This document shows, piece by piece, positions 9,334 through 18,445 of a stretch of DNA of 64,000 nt (within the stretch, counting starts at the first letter, position 1; every line of letters starts with the position of its first letter). Both the position numbers and the translations under genes were made by a program. The DNA comes from CAVXSP01 sp963724645 (lineage in GTDB: Bacteria; Acidobacteriota; Vicinamibacteria; Vicinamibacterales; SCN-69-37). The notes under the pieces were generated by a model. The model saw nothing but the letters and a program-made list of their open reading frames with translations, was not told the DNA's origin and did no database searches. The DNA lies in assembly GCA_963724645.1 (NCBI GenBank), contig CAVRVJ010000005.1:310001-374000 (forward strand), read 5' to 3'.

Positions 9334-9722
9334 ATACCGGCGCTCACAGCGAATTGCCCAAAAACCGTTTTTCGGTCTTCGCCTGTCGCGGCCGAGAGTG
9401 CCACGCGCATCTGCAGTAGCCCGCATTGCCGGGCGCACAACTGATTCCGTCAACTGCAGTGGTCGTTTCCGCGCGTTCTGAAATCGACCGCGCCGCCCCG
9501 GTGCGGCCGATGTTCGTCTAAGGTCCGCCTGCTCAGTCAGTTCCCATGACCGGCGGTCGCGCGGGCCGATCTGGTCCGCCACTTGCCTGCAGTTCAGGCG
9601 GAGCCGGCGGGCCGCTTGTCGACGTGACTTCGACCTCGCGCTCGGCGTCTGGCGATTCTTCCGGCTCCGCTCAGTCCACGAGATCGCATACGCGATCTCC
9701 TTGCAGGAAAGGGAGTCATCCG
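9334..9722. other. 389-bp intergenic region before comEA-like gene
   Basis: No convincing gene is seen here. An open frame runs through 9546-9722 only because it extends the next CDS upstream. Near the right end is the inverted repeat at 9680-9699, directly before the ribosome-binding site. Confidence 0.6.
9680..9699. promoter_or_regulatory. perfect 8-bp inverted repeat before comEA-like gene
   Basis: GAGATCGC-ATAC-GCGATCTC, eight paired bases with a 4-base spacer, lies 23 bases before the ATG and just upstream of the Shine-Dalgarno AAAGGGAG (9708-9715). It could be an operator or an mRNA hairpin affecting initiation; which is not shown by sequence alone. Confidence 0.5.
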
Positions 9723-10079
9723 ATGGTGCGAAAACTGTTGGCGACGAGCGGAGTGATGATGGTGCTCGCGGTCCTGATGGCAGATCACGGCCTTGCGCAA
9801 GGCCGTGCAATGCAGGATCCGTCACGAAGCACGACAACCAAACCGGCCAGGGCGACCGCTGCGGCTCCAGTCAATCTCAACACCGCGTCAGCGGCGGATC
9901 TACGGACGCTGCCCAACATCGGAGCCGCAACTGCGGCGCGGATCATCGAGTACCGGCAGAAAAACGGCGGCTTCAAGAAGATCGAGGATGTGATGAACGT
10001 AAAGGGCATCGGGGAGAAGAGCTTCCTGAAGCTCAAGCCACTCATCACGGTAGCGACCATGAAGCCGAGCGACCGTTAG
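9723..10079 (+). CDS. ComEA-like helix-hairpin-helix exported protein
   Basis: 118 residues from ATG 9723, chosen because AAAGGGAG lies about 8 bases upstream and the protein then begins with a signal peptide (LLATSGVMMVLAVLMADHG). After a Thr/Ala-rich linker comes a double HhH domain: VNLNTASAADLRTLPNIG, then AARIIEYRQKNGGF and VKGIGEKSFLKLKP. This matches the DNA-binding part of ComEA, the periplasmic DNA-uptake receptor. Many non-competent bacteria carry such short HhH proteins, so uptake is not proven. A GspH-type pseudopilin gene follows one base after the stop. Confidence 0.88.
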   Translation: MVRKLLATSGVMMVLAVLMADHGLAQGRAMQDPSRSTTTKPARATAAAPVNLNTASAADLRTLPNIGAATAARIIEYRQKNGGFKKIEDVMNVKGIGEKSFLKLKPLITVATMKPSDR

Positions 10080-10080
10080 C

Positions 10081-10713
10081 ATGTTGGCGGTCGCCGGCGA
10101 TCGGCTTTCGGGCCGGACCCTTTGTCTTCTCCGTCTGCGCGCCGATTCCGGTACCTCGTTCGTCGAAGTCATGGCTGTCGTCACCATCCTGCTTATCGTC
10201 GCAGGCCTTGCTGTTCCATCGACTGCCTCGGCGATTGACGAGGGACGGGCTAGACAGGCTGCGGCCTTTGTCGCGGGGCGCTTGCGCGATGCGAAGCAAC
10301 AGTCGGTCACCCGAACCGCTTCCACGGGGCTGGTCTTCGATCTCGTGGGCGGCCGGTGGGTCTTCCAAGTCTGCGTGGACGGGAATGCCAACGGCCTCCG
10401 CCGCGCCGACCTCCGCGTCAATAAAGACGTCTGCGTTGACGGTCCAGTCGATGTTGCCGCGCTCTTTCCCGGTGTCAGCATCACCGTCGACGGCACGATT
10501 CGTGGACCAGACGACGACCCGCCGTCGACGGATCCAGTGAGGTTTGGAGCCAGCAACCTGGCGAGCTTCTCACCGAGCGGGGGCTGCACCGGCGGATCGC
10601 TCTTCGTCAGATCGACAAAGGGCGCTCAGTATGCCGTCCGCGTCGCGGGTATCACCGGACGACTACGCGTGCTCCGCTATGACGCCGTGGCCAGAACCTG
10701 GAGAGAACTGTGA
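10081..10713 (+). CDS. GspH/FimT-type pseudopilin
   Basis: 210 residues. The N-terminal leader ends in the prepilin peptidase site G|TSFVEV with glutamate at +5, followed by a hydrophobic helix (VMAVVTILLIVAGLAVPS). The rest resembles the GspH/FimT minor pseudopilin globular domain, with EGRARQAAAFVAGRLRDAKQ as the first helix and FVRSTKGAQYAVRV near the end. It starts one base after the ComEA-like stop and its own stop overlaps the next GTG by four bases. It probably serves the pilus/secretion machine encoded at 35-44 kb, though it is 25 kb away. Confidence 0.85.
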   Translation: MLAVAGDRLSGRTLCLLRLRADSGTSFVEVMAVVTILLIVAGLAVPSTASAIDEGRARQAAAFVAGRLRDAKQQSVTRTASTGLVFDLVGGRWVFQVCVDGNANGLRRADLRVNKDVCVDGPVDVAALFPGVSITVDGTIRGPDDDPPSTDPVRFGASNLASFSPSGGCTGGSLFVRSTKGAQYAVRVAGITGRLRVLRYDAVARTWREL

Positions 10714-10943
10714 CCGGCCGCCGATTCCACCTTGGTCGTCAGTTACACGTCGTAGAAGAGACCAGCGATGGGTTGCGTCTCGAGGGTACCGCGAGGCTTC
10801 ATCCTGGGCAACTGGTGGAGCTCGTGCCTGTCGCTTCCGCCGGGGCTCCTTCACCTGGACGAGGCGCGTGGGTCGTTTCGTGGTCGGTGGCGCGGCTGGG
10901 TAAGGAAGGCCCGACGTATCACGGTCTTTGCCGATGGCAATGA
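10710..10943 (+). CDS. small PilZ-like protein
   Basis: 77 residues starting at GTG 10710 inside the previous stop (GTGA). The pattern GLRLEGTARLHPGQLVELVP, later VVSWSVARLGKEGPTYHGLCRW, resembles a short PilZ-type beta barrel, which in the family binds cyclic di-GMP. The usual RxxxR motif is weak (FHLGRQLHV), so ligand binding is uncertain. It overlaps the next regulator by ATGA, placing it in an operon with a pseudopilin and an AAA+ regulator, a context that fits pilus control. Confidence 0.5.
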   Translation: MTGRRFHLGRQLHVVEETSDGLRLEGTARLHPGQLVELVPVASAGAPSPGRGAWVVSWSVARLGKEGPTYHGLCRWQ

Positions 10944-12022
10944 GAGTCGGGAATCTGCTACCCGCAGCAGCAGGGGAATCACAAGGTCTTTCGCTCGAGA
11001 ACGTCGATCGACGCGCTGGCATTGAAGTTGAAATACCAAGGAGCCGGAATCACATGCTGGTCGGGCGAAGCCGGGTGATGCAGGAACTGCGCGGGCAAAT
11101 GGCGCGCGTGGCGACGACCCACTTTACTGTCCTGATAGAAGGCGAGAGTGGCGCGGGCAAGGAACTGGTGGCCCGCGAACTTCACGCCTTGAGCCCGAGA
11201 CGGCGTGGTCCGTTCGTCGCGGTCAACTGCGCGGCGCTTGTAGAAACGTTGCTCGAAGCCGAGCTGTTCGGCATCGAAGAACGAACGGCCACCGGCGTTC
11301 GGGGACGCCGGGGAAAGTTCGAACAGGCCGAAGGAGGCACGCTCTTTCTGGACGAGGTCGCGGACTTGTCGGCCGTTGCACAGGCGAAGCTGTTGCGCGT
11401 GTTGCAGGACCTTTCTGTGGAGCGCGTGGGCGCGCAGGAATCGCGGGAGGTCGATACGCGGGTGATTGCGGCCACGAACCGGACGCTGCACGCGCAGGTC
11501 AAGGCCGGGCTGTTTCGGGCTGACCTTTTCTACCGGCTGGCCGGCGTCGAGATTCAGGTGCCGCCGCTTCGGGAGCGACGGGAGGATGTACCACTGCTCG
11601 CAGAGCACATCCTGGCGCGGCACCGATCGACGCGTCTGCTGACCCTTTCGCCGACTGCGATGGAGGCGCTGGTTGCACATGACTGGCCCGGCAACATCCG
11701 GCAGCTCGAGCGGGTAATCGAACGGGCGGTGGCGTTGGCAGCGGGCCCGGCCATTGGCGTGCTCGATTTGCCGGAAGGGATCACGAAAGCCTACCGAAAT
11801 GTGATCGACACGATCCCTGAGCGCGACGAGTCCTTGCGCGCGTGGAGCAGCCGCTACGTGCGACTCGTGCTTGATCGCTGCGACGGCAACAAACGTCGCG
11901 CTTGTGACGTGCTGGACATCAGCTTTCACACCTTGCAGGCACACCTTGGCTACGCCTCCGCCCGCGAGGCCATCGTTGAAAGGACGGCGAGCGCGCACGG
12001 AGCGATCGCGCCCGGCCATTAG
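10940..12022 (+). CDS. sigma-54-type AAA+ regulator with degenerate GAFTGA loop
   Basis: About 360 residues from ATG 10940, which overlaps the PilZ-like stop; ATG 10934 is an alternative. The AAA+ core is clear: LVGRSRVMQELRGQM, Walker A GESGAGKE, Walker B GTLFLDEVADLS, VIAATNRTLHAQV and PGNIRQLERVIERAV. The C-terminus has a Fis-like helix-turn-helix (GNKRRACDVLDISFHTLQAHL). There is no receiver or GAF domain of normal size, only about 40 N-terminal residues. Where sigma-54 activators have GAFTGA the sequence reads RTATGV (ELFGIEERTATGVRGRRG), so contact with sigma-54 is doubtful. It may act on sigma-70 promoters, as TyrR-like proteins do, or with partners. Confidence 0.87.
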   Translation: MRVGNLLPAAAGESQGLSLENVDRRAGIEVEIPRSRNHMLVGRSRVMQELRGQMARVATTHFTVLIEGESGAGKELVARELHALSPRRRGPFVAVNCAALVETLLEAELFGIEERTATGVRGRRGKFEQAEGGTLFLDEVADLSAVAQAKLLRVLQDLSVERVGAQESREVDTRVIAATNRTLHAQVKAGLFRADLFYRLAGVEIQVPPLRERREDVPLLAEHILARHRSTRLLTLSPTAMEALVAHDWPGNIRQLERVIERAVALAAGPAIGVLDLPEGITKAYRNVIDTIPERDESLRAWSSRYVRLVLDRCDGNKRRACDVLDISFHTLQAHLGYASAREAIVERTASAHGAIAPGH

Positions 12023-12133
12023 ACGTCGACACGGCGGCGTGGGAGCGGCCGCCGGAGTGGCGTGGGCGTGTGAGGGAGCCGCCGGAATGGCGTGGGGCAG
12101 TGGGGCCCCCACAAGCGACGACGTAAGGCGTTC

Positions 12134-12562
12134 CGGGGACGAAGTCCCCCAGGGGAAGCGACCGAGCGAGGCGAGGGAGCCGCCGGAGCGGAGCGGGGCA
12201 TCGGGGTCCCCGCGAGCGACGGCGAGAGGGGGTCCGGGGGACGACGTCCCCCAGGGGAAGCGACCGAGCGAGGCGAGGGAGCCGCCGGAGCGGAGCGGCG
12301 CATCGGGGTCCCCGCGAGCGACGGCGAGAGGGGGTCCGGGGGACGACGTCCCCCCAGGGGAAGCGACCGAGCGAGGCGAGGGAGCCGCCGGAGCGGAGCG
12401 GGGCATCGGGGTCCCCGCGAGCGACGGCGAGAGGGGTCCGGGCGACGACGTCCCCCCAGGAGAAGCGACCGAGCCAGGCGAGGGAGCCGCCGGAGCGGAG
12501 CGGGGCATCGGGGTCCCCGCGAGCGACGGCGAGAGGGGGTCCGGGGGACGACGTCCCCCGGC
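12134..12562 (-). repeat. 102-bp tandem repeat array (about four units), inverted relative to the 7.9-kb array
   Basis: The block AGGGGAAGCG recurs at 12151, 12253 and 12356, with AGGAGAAGCG at 12458: a period of 102-103 bp. Units contain stems GGGGAC-GAA-GTCCCC (12135-12149) and GGGGGACGACGTCCCCC, then GGGGTCCCCGCGAGCGACGG. The reverse complement aligns with the 7.9-kb array (GCTCGCGGGGACCCC). The region 12023-12712 otherwise holds no gene; the long open frames on both strands are by-products of stop-free GC-rich repeats. Confidence 0.9.
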
Positions 12563-12712
12563 TAAGAAAGAAAGGCGAGGTCACCGTCGCGGCCGGTTGC
12601 CGCCAGCCAGGCCTTTTGGCAGTGGGACGGATGAGGCGGGCGCCCGGCGCTCGGGCGCGCGAGGTCGCGGTGCCGTTCCGGTCCGGTCACGTCCGGACGA
12701 GGAGCGTGGGCG

Positions 12713-13508
12713 ATGAGTGGAAGAAAAGTGCTGTGCCTCGTGGCAGCAGGGCTTCTGTGTCAAGGCGGAGCCGCGTGGGCCGCGTCGGCGGCTGCCTGTG
12801 CAGTCAATGGAGATGAGTCATCTCGGGTCACGGCCACTCCGTACGTCCGTACGACGACGGATCCGGCGACTGGTGCGACGATCACCCTGCACCGTGACCC
12901 GGGGGGGCAGGTCAGCATCGAGCTCAAGAGCAAAGACGTCAGCATTCGCAAGACATTCGACGGCACGTCGTCGATCACGACGCTCGCGTCAGGGCGACAG
13001 CACGTCAGCGTCTCGTTGACCGGGAACCAGGTCGTCGTCTCCGGTCCAGGACAGGCAGGTGCGGGGCACGGCTTTGCAGTTGTCCAGCCTCGTGCCTCTT
13101 GCCGAGTACCTGCGGCACTCTTCGGCGGCAATCGCGGCGAAGCGTCTCCTGGATCGATCGGTGTTGCGCCCGGACATCCTCGAGGGCAACGCGCTGCTGC
13201 TCACCAGAGCGCTCCTCGGATCGATGTGGGGCGAATCGAACGGAACGGTCCAGTATCAGCATTGGGCGCAGACGGCCGCAGCGCCTGCGAAAGTTGTGAA
13301 GGCTCGTCTGGCTGAGGGTCCTGGCGCGTGCTGGGACAGCTATGCCGCCGAAGCGATCCGGATCATGGATGACTACACGCAGTGCGGGAGCGGGTGCGGT
13401 TGGTCCGGATACTTCTGCCTGGGCGCCTGTGGCCTCATCTATGACCTGCGCGCCGAAGGTGCCTTCATGTGGTTCATGAAGTGCAGCGGCGGCTTCTACG
13501 TCGGCTGA
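12713..13508 (+). CDS. exported protein of unknown function with Cys/Gly-rich C-terminus (one frame break)
   Basis: Not a recognised family. The start at ATG 12713 follows ACGAGGAG (12697-12704) and gives a signal peptide (KVLCLVAAGLLCQGGAAWA). The middle is beta-rich (VTATPYVRTTTDPATGATIT, SIELKSKDVSIRKTFDG). Around 13057 the frame shifts by +1 and continues as ALQLSSLVPLAEYLRHSSA, a helical part, ending in DDYTQCGSGCGWSGYFCLG and MKCSGGFYVG. Total length is about 265 residues. The cysteines of the last 60 residues could form disulfides outside the cytoplasm. It follows the repeat array and precedes a small membrane protein. Confidence 0.65.
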
Positions 13509-13614
13509 TGCATCGAACGCGCGGTTCTCGGATGGACTTTGGCTTCCGAGAGCCGCGCGATGCCATGGTCAAGAGTGACTTTCGCGAAGGCAAGCAGCGC
13601 AGGAGGGACCGCAA

Positions 13615-13806
13615 ATGCGTGGCGTTGTTCTCGTTATCGTTCAGCTCATCATCAGTCTCTTGGTGGTCGGAGCTGTGCTTCCCTCCGTCCTCCACGCCGT
13701 TGCCGGGGCTCGGGGGCCAAGGGTTGGAATCGCCCTGACCGGGACGATCGTCGTCGCAGTCTTTCTCGTGCTGCGTCTGGCCTGGCCGCGGCCGCGTCGA
13801 AACTAG
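13615..13806 (+). CDS. small two-helix membrane protein
   Basis: 63 residues with two hydrophobic segments, VVLVIVQLIISLLVVGAVLP and VGIALTGTIVVAVFLVLRLA, and a basic tail PRPRRN. A strong Shine-Dalgarno, AGGAGGG at 13601-13607, lies 7 bases before the ATG, which makes it a credible gene despite its size. It sits 106 bases after the Cys-rich exported protein. Family and function unknown. Confidence 0.6.
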   Translation: MRGVVLVIVQLIISLLVVGAVLPSVLHAVAGARGPRVGIALTGTIVVAVFLVLRLAWPRPRRN

Positions 13807-13925
13807 GGCCGACCCCGCAAAAGACCCTTGAATGGACGCGGTCACTCCGCCCGAGTCCGACCATGTCAAGTCAAGTGTTCTCGCGATGAGGAGGCTTGCT
13901 TTGCTCAGGAGGGGGTGTGCCTTGA

Positions 13926-13941
13926 CCGCTCGCGCGAGCGG
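13926..13941. promoter_or_regulatory. perfect 16-bp palindrome in the gcvT upstream region
   Basis: CCGCTCGCGCGAGCGG is a full palindrome directly overlapping a TTGACC (13922-13927) that could be a -35 element; a -10 match downstream (about 13943-13948, TAGTAC) is weak. It lies about 50 bases before gcvT and is a candidate operator. No glycine riboswitch core was recognised between 13807 and 13993. Confidence 0.4.
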
Positions 13942-13993
13942 ATAGTACGTTGTAGGGTCTCATCCGGCGGAATGGCGCGCCGTTGGGCCCCAC

Positions 13994-15116
13994 ATGACGT
14001 TCAGAACACCGGCGGCGCTCAAGAAGACTCCCCTCAACGCTAGACATCGATCGCATGGCGCGCGGATGGTCGAGTTCGGCGGCTGGGACATGCCCGTCGA
14101 GTACACCGGCATCACCGACGAGCACCTGACGGTCCGGACGCGCGCTGGGTTGTTCGACGTCAGCCATATGGGAGAAATCGAGATTGCCGGCGCCAGATGC
14201 GCTGGCGACCGTCCAATGGCTGACGAGCAATGACGCCTCGAAGCTCGCCATCGGGCAAGCGCAGTACTCCGCGTTGATGACCGACCGCGGCACGTTTGTC
14301 GACGACCTGCTGGTCTATCGCCTCCTCGAAGACCATTTCCTGCTGGTCGTCAACGCCGGCAACATCATGAAGGACTACGAATGGATCGCATCGCAGGCCC
14401 GTCTGTTGGGCGGCGACGCCGCCGTCGTGAACTGCAGTTCGCGTTATGCGCTTCTGGCGCTGCAGGGCCCGCTCGCCGCGGAAGTCCTGCAGACGCTGAC
14501 GGCCATCGACCTGTCGGCGATTCGGTACTACTGGTTTGCCGTCGGCGAGGTCGCCGGCATTCGCGCGACGGTGTCGCGCACGGGTTACACCGGCGAGGAT
14601 GGGTTTGAGGTCTTCGTCCCGCCGGCGCAGGCGGAGCGGCTCTGGGACGCCATCCTTGCGGCCGGACGGGACGCAGGCGTGCGGCCCTGTGGACTCGGCG
14701 CGCGGGACACCCTGCGCCTGGAGGCCGCCATGCGCCTGTGCGGCAACGACATGGACGACCAGACCACCGTCCTCGAGGCGGGCCTAGGATGGATTGTGGG
14801 CTGGAAGAAGGACGCGTTTCTCGGGTCCGGCCGTCTGCGCGAACAGAAGGCCCTGGGCCTCGTCCGCAAGCTCGCGGCGTTTGAAGTGACGGATCGCGGC
14901 ATCGCGCGCCACGGCTACCCAATCGTTTCGGGCACTCGGCAAGTCGGGGTCGTGACGAGCGGTACTCAAACGCCGTTCCTGAAGAAGGCGATCGGGTTTG
15001 CGATGGTCCCGATCGAAATGGCTGCCCTGGGGTCTTCACTGACCATCGATGTCCGGGGCCGCCATGTGCACGCGGCGGTGGTGCCGGAGCCGTTCTACAA
15101 GAGGCCCAGAACTTAG
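13994..15116 (+). CDS. gcvT: aminomethyltransferase, glycine cleavage T-protein (one frame break)
   Basis: The T-protein transfers the methylene group from the aminomethyl-lipoyl H-protein to tetrahydrofolate and releases ammonia. Visible: TPLNARHRSHGARMVEFGGW and MPVEYTGITDEHL at the N-terminus, AGLFDVSHMGEIEIAG, then after one extra base at about 14192 PDALATVQWLTSNDASKL, TGYTGEDGFEVFVP, LGARDTLRLEAAM and GVVTSGTQTPFLKKAIGFAM. Length across the break is about 373 residues, normal for GcvT. It is the first gene of gcvT-gcvH-gcvP. Confidence 0.95.
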
Positions 15117-15154
15117 CCGGACGCGCGGGCCCGTGTCCTATTCAAGGAATGCCG

Positions 15155-15526
15155 ATGTATCCAACCGACCTGAAATACACGAAGGATCACGAATGGGTGC
15201 GCGTGGCCGGCGACCAGGCCGAGGTCGGGATCACCGACTTCGCGCAGCATCAACTCGGCGACGTCGTGTACGTCGAGCTGCCTGAGGTCGGCCGCGTGCT
15301 GAAGCAGGGGGAAGTGTTCGGCACGATCGAATCAGTCAAGGCGGTGTCGGAGCTGTTCTCGCCGCTCTCGGGTGAAGTCATCGGCGTCAACGGCACGCTC
15401 GGCACACACCCGGAGGCGGTCAATGACAAGCCGCACGAGGCCTGGATGATTCGAGTGCGGCCCAGCGCCCTCGCGGAAACCGCGGCGCTGCTCGATGCCA
15501 CCGCGTACGAGCAGCTTGTCAAATAG
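15155..15526 (+). CDS. gcvH: glycine cleavage system H-protein
   Basis: A lipoyl carrier that shuttles the aminomethyl group between P- and T-proteins. From ATG 15155 it is 123 residues. I prefer this start over ATG 15149 because the ribosome-binding AAGGA (15144-15148) abuts 15149 but is 6 bases from 15155. The lipoylated lysine lies in GTIESVKAVSELFSPLSG (K62 with this start). It begins with MYPTDLKYTKDHEWVRV, as is typical. No frame break. It sits between gcvT and gcvP with short gaps. Confidence 0.97.
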   Translation: MYPTDLKYTKDHEWVRVAGDQAEVGITDFAQHQLGDVVYVELPEVGRVLKQGEVFGTIESVKAVSELFSPLSGEVIGVNGTLGTHPEAVNDKPHEAWMIRVRPSALAETAALLDATAYEQLVK

Positions 15527-15539
15527 GAAAGCCTACTGC

Positions 15540-18417
15540 GTGTCAGATATGTTTCAGGATCGTCATCTCGGTCCACGGGCTGACGACCTTTCGCAAATGC
15601 TCGCCACCGTCGGGGCCCGATCCCTTGATGGGCTGGTCGACGAGATCATCCCGGGGGACATCCGGCTGCCGACCCGGCTCGCCCTGACGGACGGCGAGAG
15701 CGAGTTCGAGTACCTGCGCCGGCTGCGCAGGATTGCTGCGCAGCAATCGCGTATGCCGCTCGTACATCGGTCTGGGATATCACGACACGATTACACCGGC
15801 CGTCATTCAGCGGAACGTATTCGAAAACCCCGGGTGGTACACACCCTACACGCCGTATCAGGCCGAGATCGCCCAGGGCCGCCTCGAATCGCTTCTGAAT
15901 TTTCAGACGATGGTGGCCGACCTGACCGGGCATGCAGGTGGCGAACGCGTCGCTGCTCGACGAGGCCACGGCTGCGGCCGAGGCGATGACCTTGCTGCTG
16001 CGCGTCCACAGGCGAGCGAGTGCCACGACGTTTCTCGTGTCGGACCGGGTGTTTCCGCACGTGCTGGCGGTGCTCGAGACCAGGGCCGAGCCGCTCGGCA
16101 TCCGTGTGGAAATTGCTGATCTGTCGCGTGTCGAGTTCGGTCCCGATGTCTACGGCGTGTACTTGCAGTCCCCGGACGATCGCGGCGAGGTGGCTGACTT
16201 GCGCGGCCTGATCGAGCGCGCGCATGAGGCGGGAGTCCTTGTCGGCGTGGGCACGGACCTCCTTGCGCTGGCGCTTGTCACGCCCCCGGGCGAGGCGGGC
16301 GCCGACGTGGTTGTCGGCAACGCGCAGCGATTTGGCGTGCCGCTCGGGTACGGCGGGCCGCACGCGGCGTTCTTCGCAACGCGCGAGGCCTTCGTGCGGC
16401 AGGCGCCCGGCCGCATCATCGGCGTCTCTGTCGACAGCCAGAAACGGCCGGCCTACCGCATGGCGCTGCAAACCCGCGAGCAGCACATTCGCCGCGAAAA
16501 GGCGACTTCGAATATCTGCACGGCGCAGGCGCTGCTGGCCAATATGGCGGCGTTCTATGGCGTCTATCACGGCCCTGAGGGATTGAAGGCCATCGCCAGC
16601 CGCGTGCACGGCCAGGCCATCGCCGTGGCGGCCGCCGCCACATCGGCGGGCTGGCGTCAGGCCAATCGGGCCTTCTTTGACACGATTCACCTGGAGCGCG
16701 GCGCCGCGGACGTCGAGGCGCTGCGGCAGCGTGCGGAGGCTGCGGGGGATCAACTTCCGGTATCCAGCGCCGGGAGTGGTGCAGGTCGCGCTGGACGAGA
16801 CGGTCAGCGACGCTGACCTCGCGGAACTGGTCGGACTCTTCTCGGATCCGGCGCACGGCAGGCATCGAGGCCGGCGCCGGTGGCTTAAGGGATCACGAGC
16901 GCTTCTCGCTGCCGGAGCCTCTGCGGAGGCGATCGGCGTTCATGACCCACCCGGTCTTCAATTCGCACCACTCTGAAACGGAGATGATGCGCTACATCCG
17001 TAGTCTCGAGCGCAAGGACATCGGGCTCGACACAGCAATGATCCCGCTCGGCTCGTGCACGATGAAGCTCAACGCCGCGGCGGAGATGATGCCGGTGAGC
17101 TGGCCGGAATTCGCGAGAATGCACCCGTTTGCGCCGGCGGAGCAAGCTGCCGGCTACCAGCAGGTCTTCAGCGAGCTCGAAGCGGCCCTGGCGGAGATCA
17201 CGGGACTGCCTGCGGTGTCGCTGCAGCCGAATTCCGGCGCACAGGGCGAGTTTGCCGGCCTGCTCGCCATCCATGCGTACCACCGGTCCACCGCGCAGGG
17301 GCATCGGGATGTCGTGTTGATTCCACAATCGGCCCACGGCACGAATCCAGCCAGCGCCAGCATGGCGGGACTGAAGGTCGTCGTCGTGGCGTGCGACGCG
17401 AACGGCAATATCGATCTCGACGATCTGCGCGCCAAGGCAGAAGCGCATCGCGATGACCTGTCCTGCCTGATGGTGACCTATCCAAGCACGCACGGCGTGT
17501 TCGAGGATCGCATCCGCGAGATCTGCGCGATCGTCCATGAACACGGCGGTCAGGTCTACATGGACGGCGCCAACATGAATGCGCAGGTCGGATTCACGAG
17601 CCCGGCGATCATTGGCGCGGATGTGTGCCACCTGAACCTGCACAAGACCTTCGCGATTCCGCACGGCGGCGGCGGCCCCGGCATGGGGCCGATCGCGGTC
17701 GGCGCACATCTTGCGCCGTTCCTTCCGCGCAACCCCCTGGTGGCCGTCCACGGCCAGGTCGATCGGCGCGCCGTGTCGGGGGCGCCATGGGGAAGCGCGA
17801 GCATACTGCTGATCTCGTATGGGTATCTGCGGATGCTGGGTGGCGCCGGCGCGACCGCTGCGACGGCGATCGCGATGTTGAACGCCAACTACCTGAAAGC
17901 CCGCCTCGAACGTTATTACCCGGTTCTCTACTCAGGGGCGAACGGCCGCGTCGCTCACGAACTGATTTTCGACCTGCGCCCGTTCAAACAGCACAAGGTG
18001 GATGAGCAGGACGTGGCGAAGCGACTGATGGACTACGGCTTTCACGCTCCCACCGTGTCGTTTCCAGTGGCGGGGACGCTGATGGTGGAGCCGACCGAGA
18101 GCGAGCCTCTCGAGGAGCTGGATCGGTTCTGTGAAGCGATGATTGCGATTCGCGGCGAGATTCAGGCGGTGATCGACGGGACCGTGGATCCCAAAGACAA
18201 CGTCCTGAGGAACGCGCCGCATACCGCCGCCGATGTGACGGCCGACCAGTGGACGCACCCGTACTCGCGGGAGCAGGCGGCATATCCGCTGCCTGGGCTG
18301 AGACTGCGCAAGTTCTGGCCGCCTGTGTCGCGGATCGACAACCCGTACGGCGATCGCAACTTGATGTGTGCGTGCCCGCCGATCGAGGATTACGCGCCGG
18401 TAGCGAAGACGCCCTGA
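15540..18417 (+). CDS. gcvP: glycine dehydrogenase (decarboxylating), single-chain P-protein (about four frame breaks)
   Basis: The PLP enzyme that decarboxylates glycine and loads the H-protein. GTG 15540 follows AGGAAAG (15525-15531). The reading passes through all three frames, each time consistent with one extra base, near 15745, 15932, 16745 (a run of five G) and 16858. The pieces join as MFQDRHLGPRADDLSQML, YIGLGYHDTITPAVIQRNV, MQVANASLLDEATAAAEAM, INFRYPAPGVVQVALDE, then LPEPLRRRSAFMTHPVFN. The last join shows a fused single-chain enzyme rather than separate gcvPA/gcvPB. The PLP lysine is in LNLHKTFAIPHGGGGPG. Total length is about 958 codons, the usual size. Confidence 0.93.
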
Positions 18418-18445
18418 TGCGGTCCGCGCGCGGGCGTTCGCCAGG

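Noticed and set aside
10979..12716. Long open frames on both strands over the repeat array and the AAA+ gene (up to 509 codons)
   Set aside because: They are translations of stop-free tandem GC-rich units (repeated PGPPLAVARGDP-type text) and of the antisense of a clear AAA+ gene; no ribosome-binding site or domain.
13807..13993. Glycine riboswitch before gcvT
   Set aside because: No tandem aptamer core could be recognised in the 187 bases.
15540..18417. Separate gcvPA and gcvPB genes
   Set aside because: The junction reads through in one frame from LPEPLRRRSAF into MTHPVFN, and other breaks are single extra bases; it is one fused gcvP.
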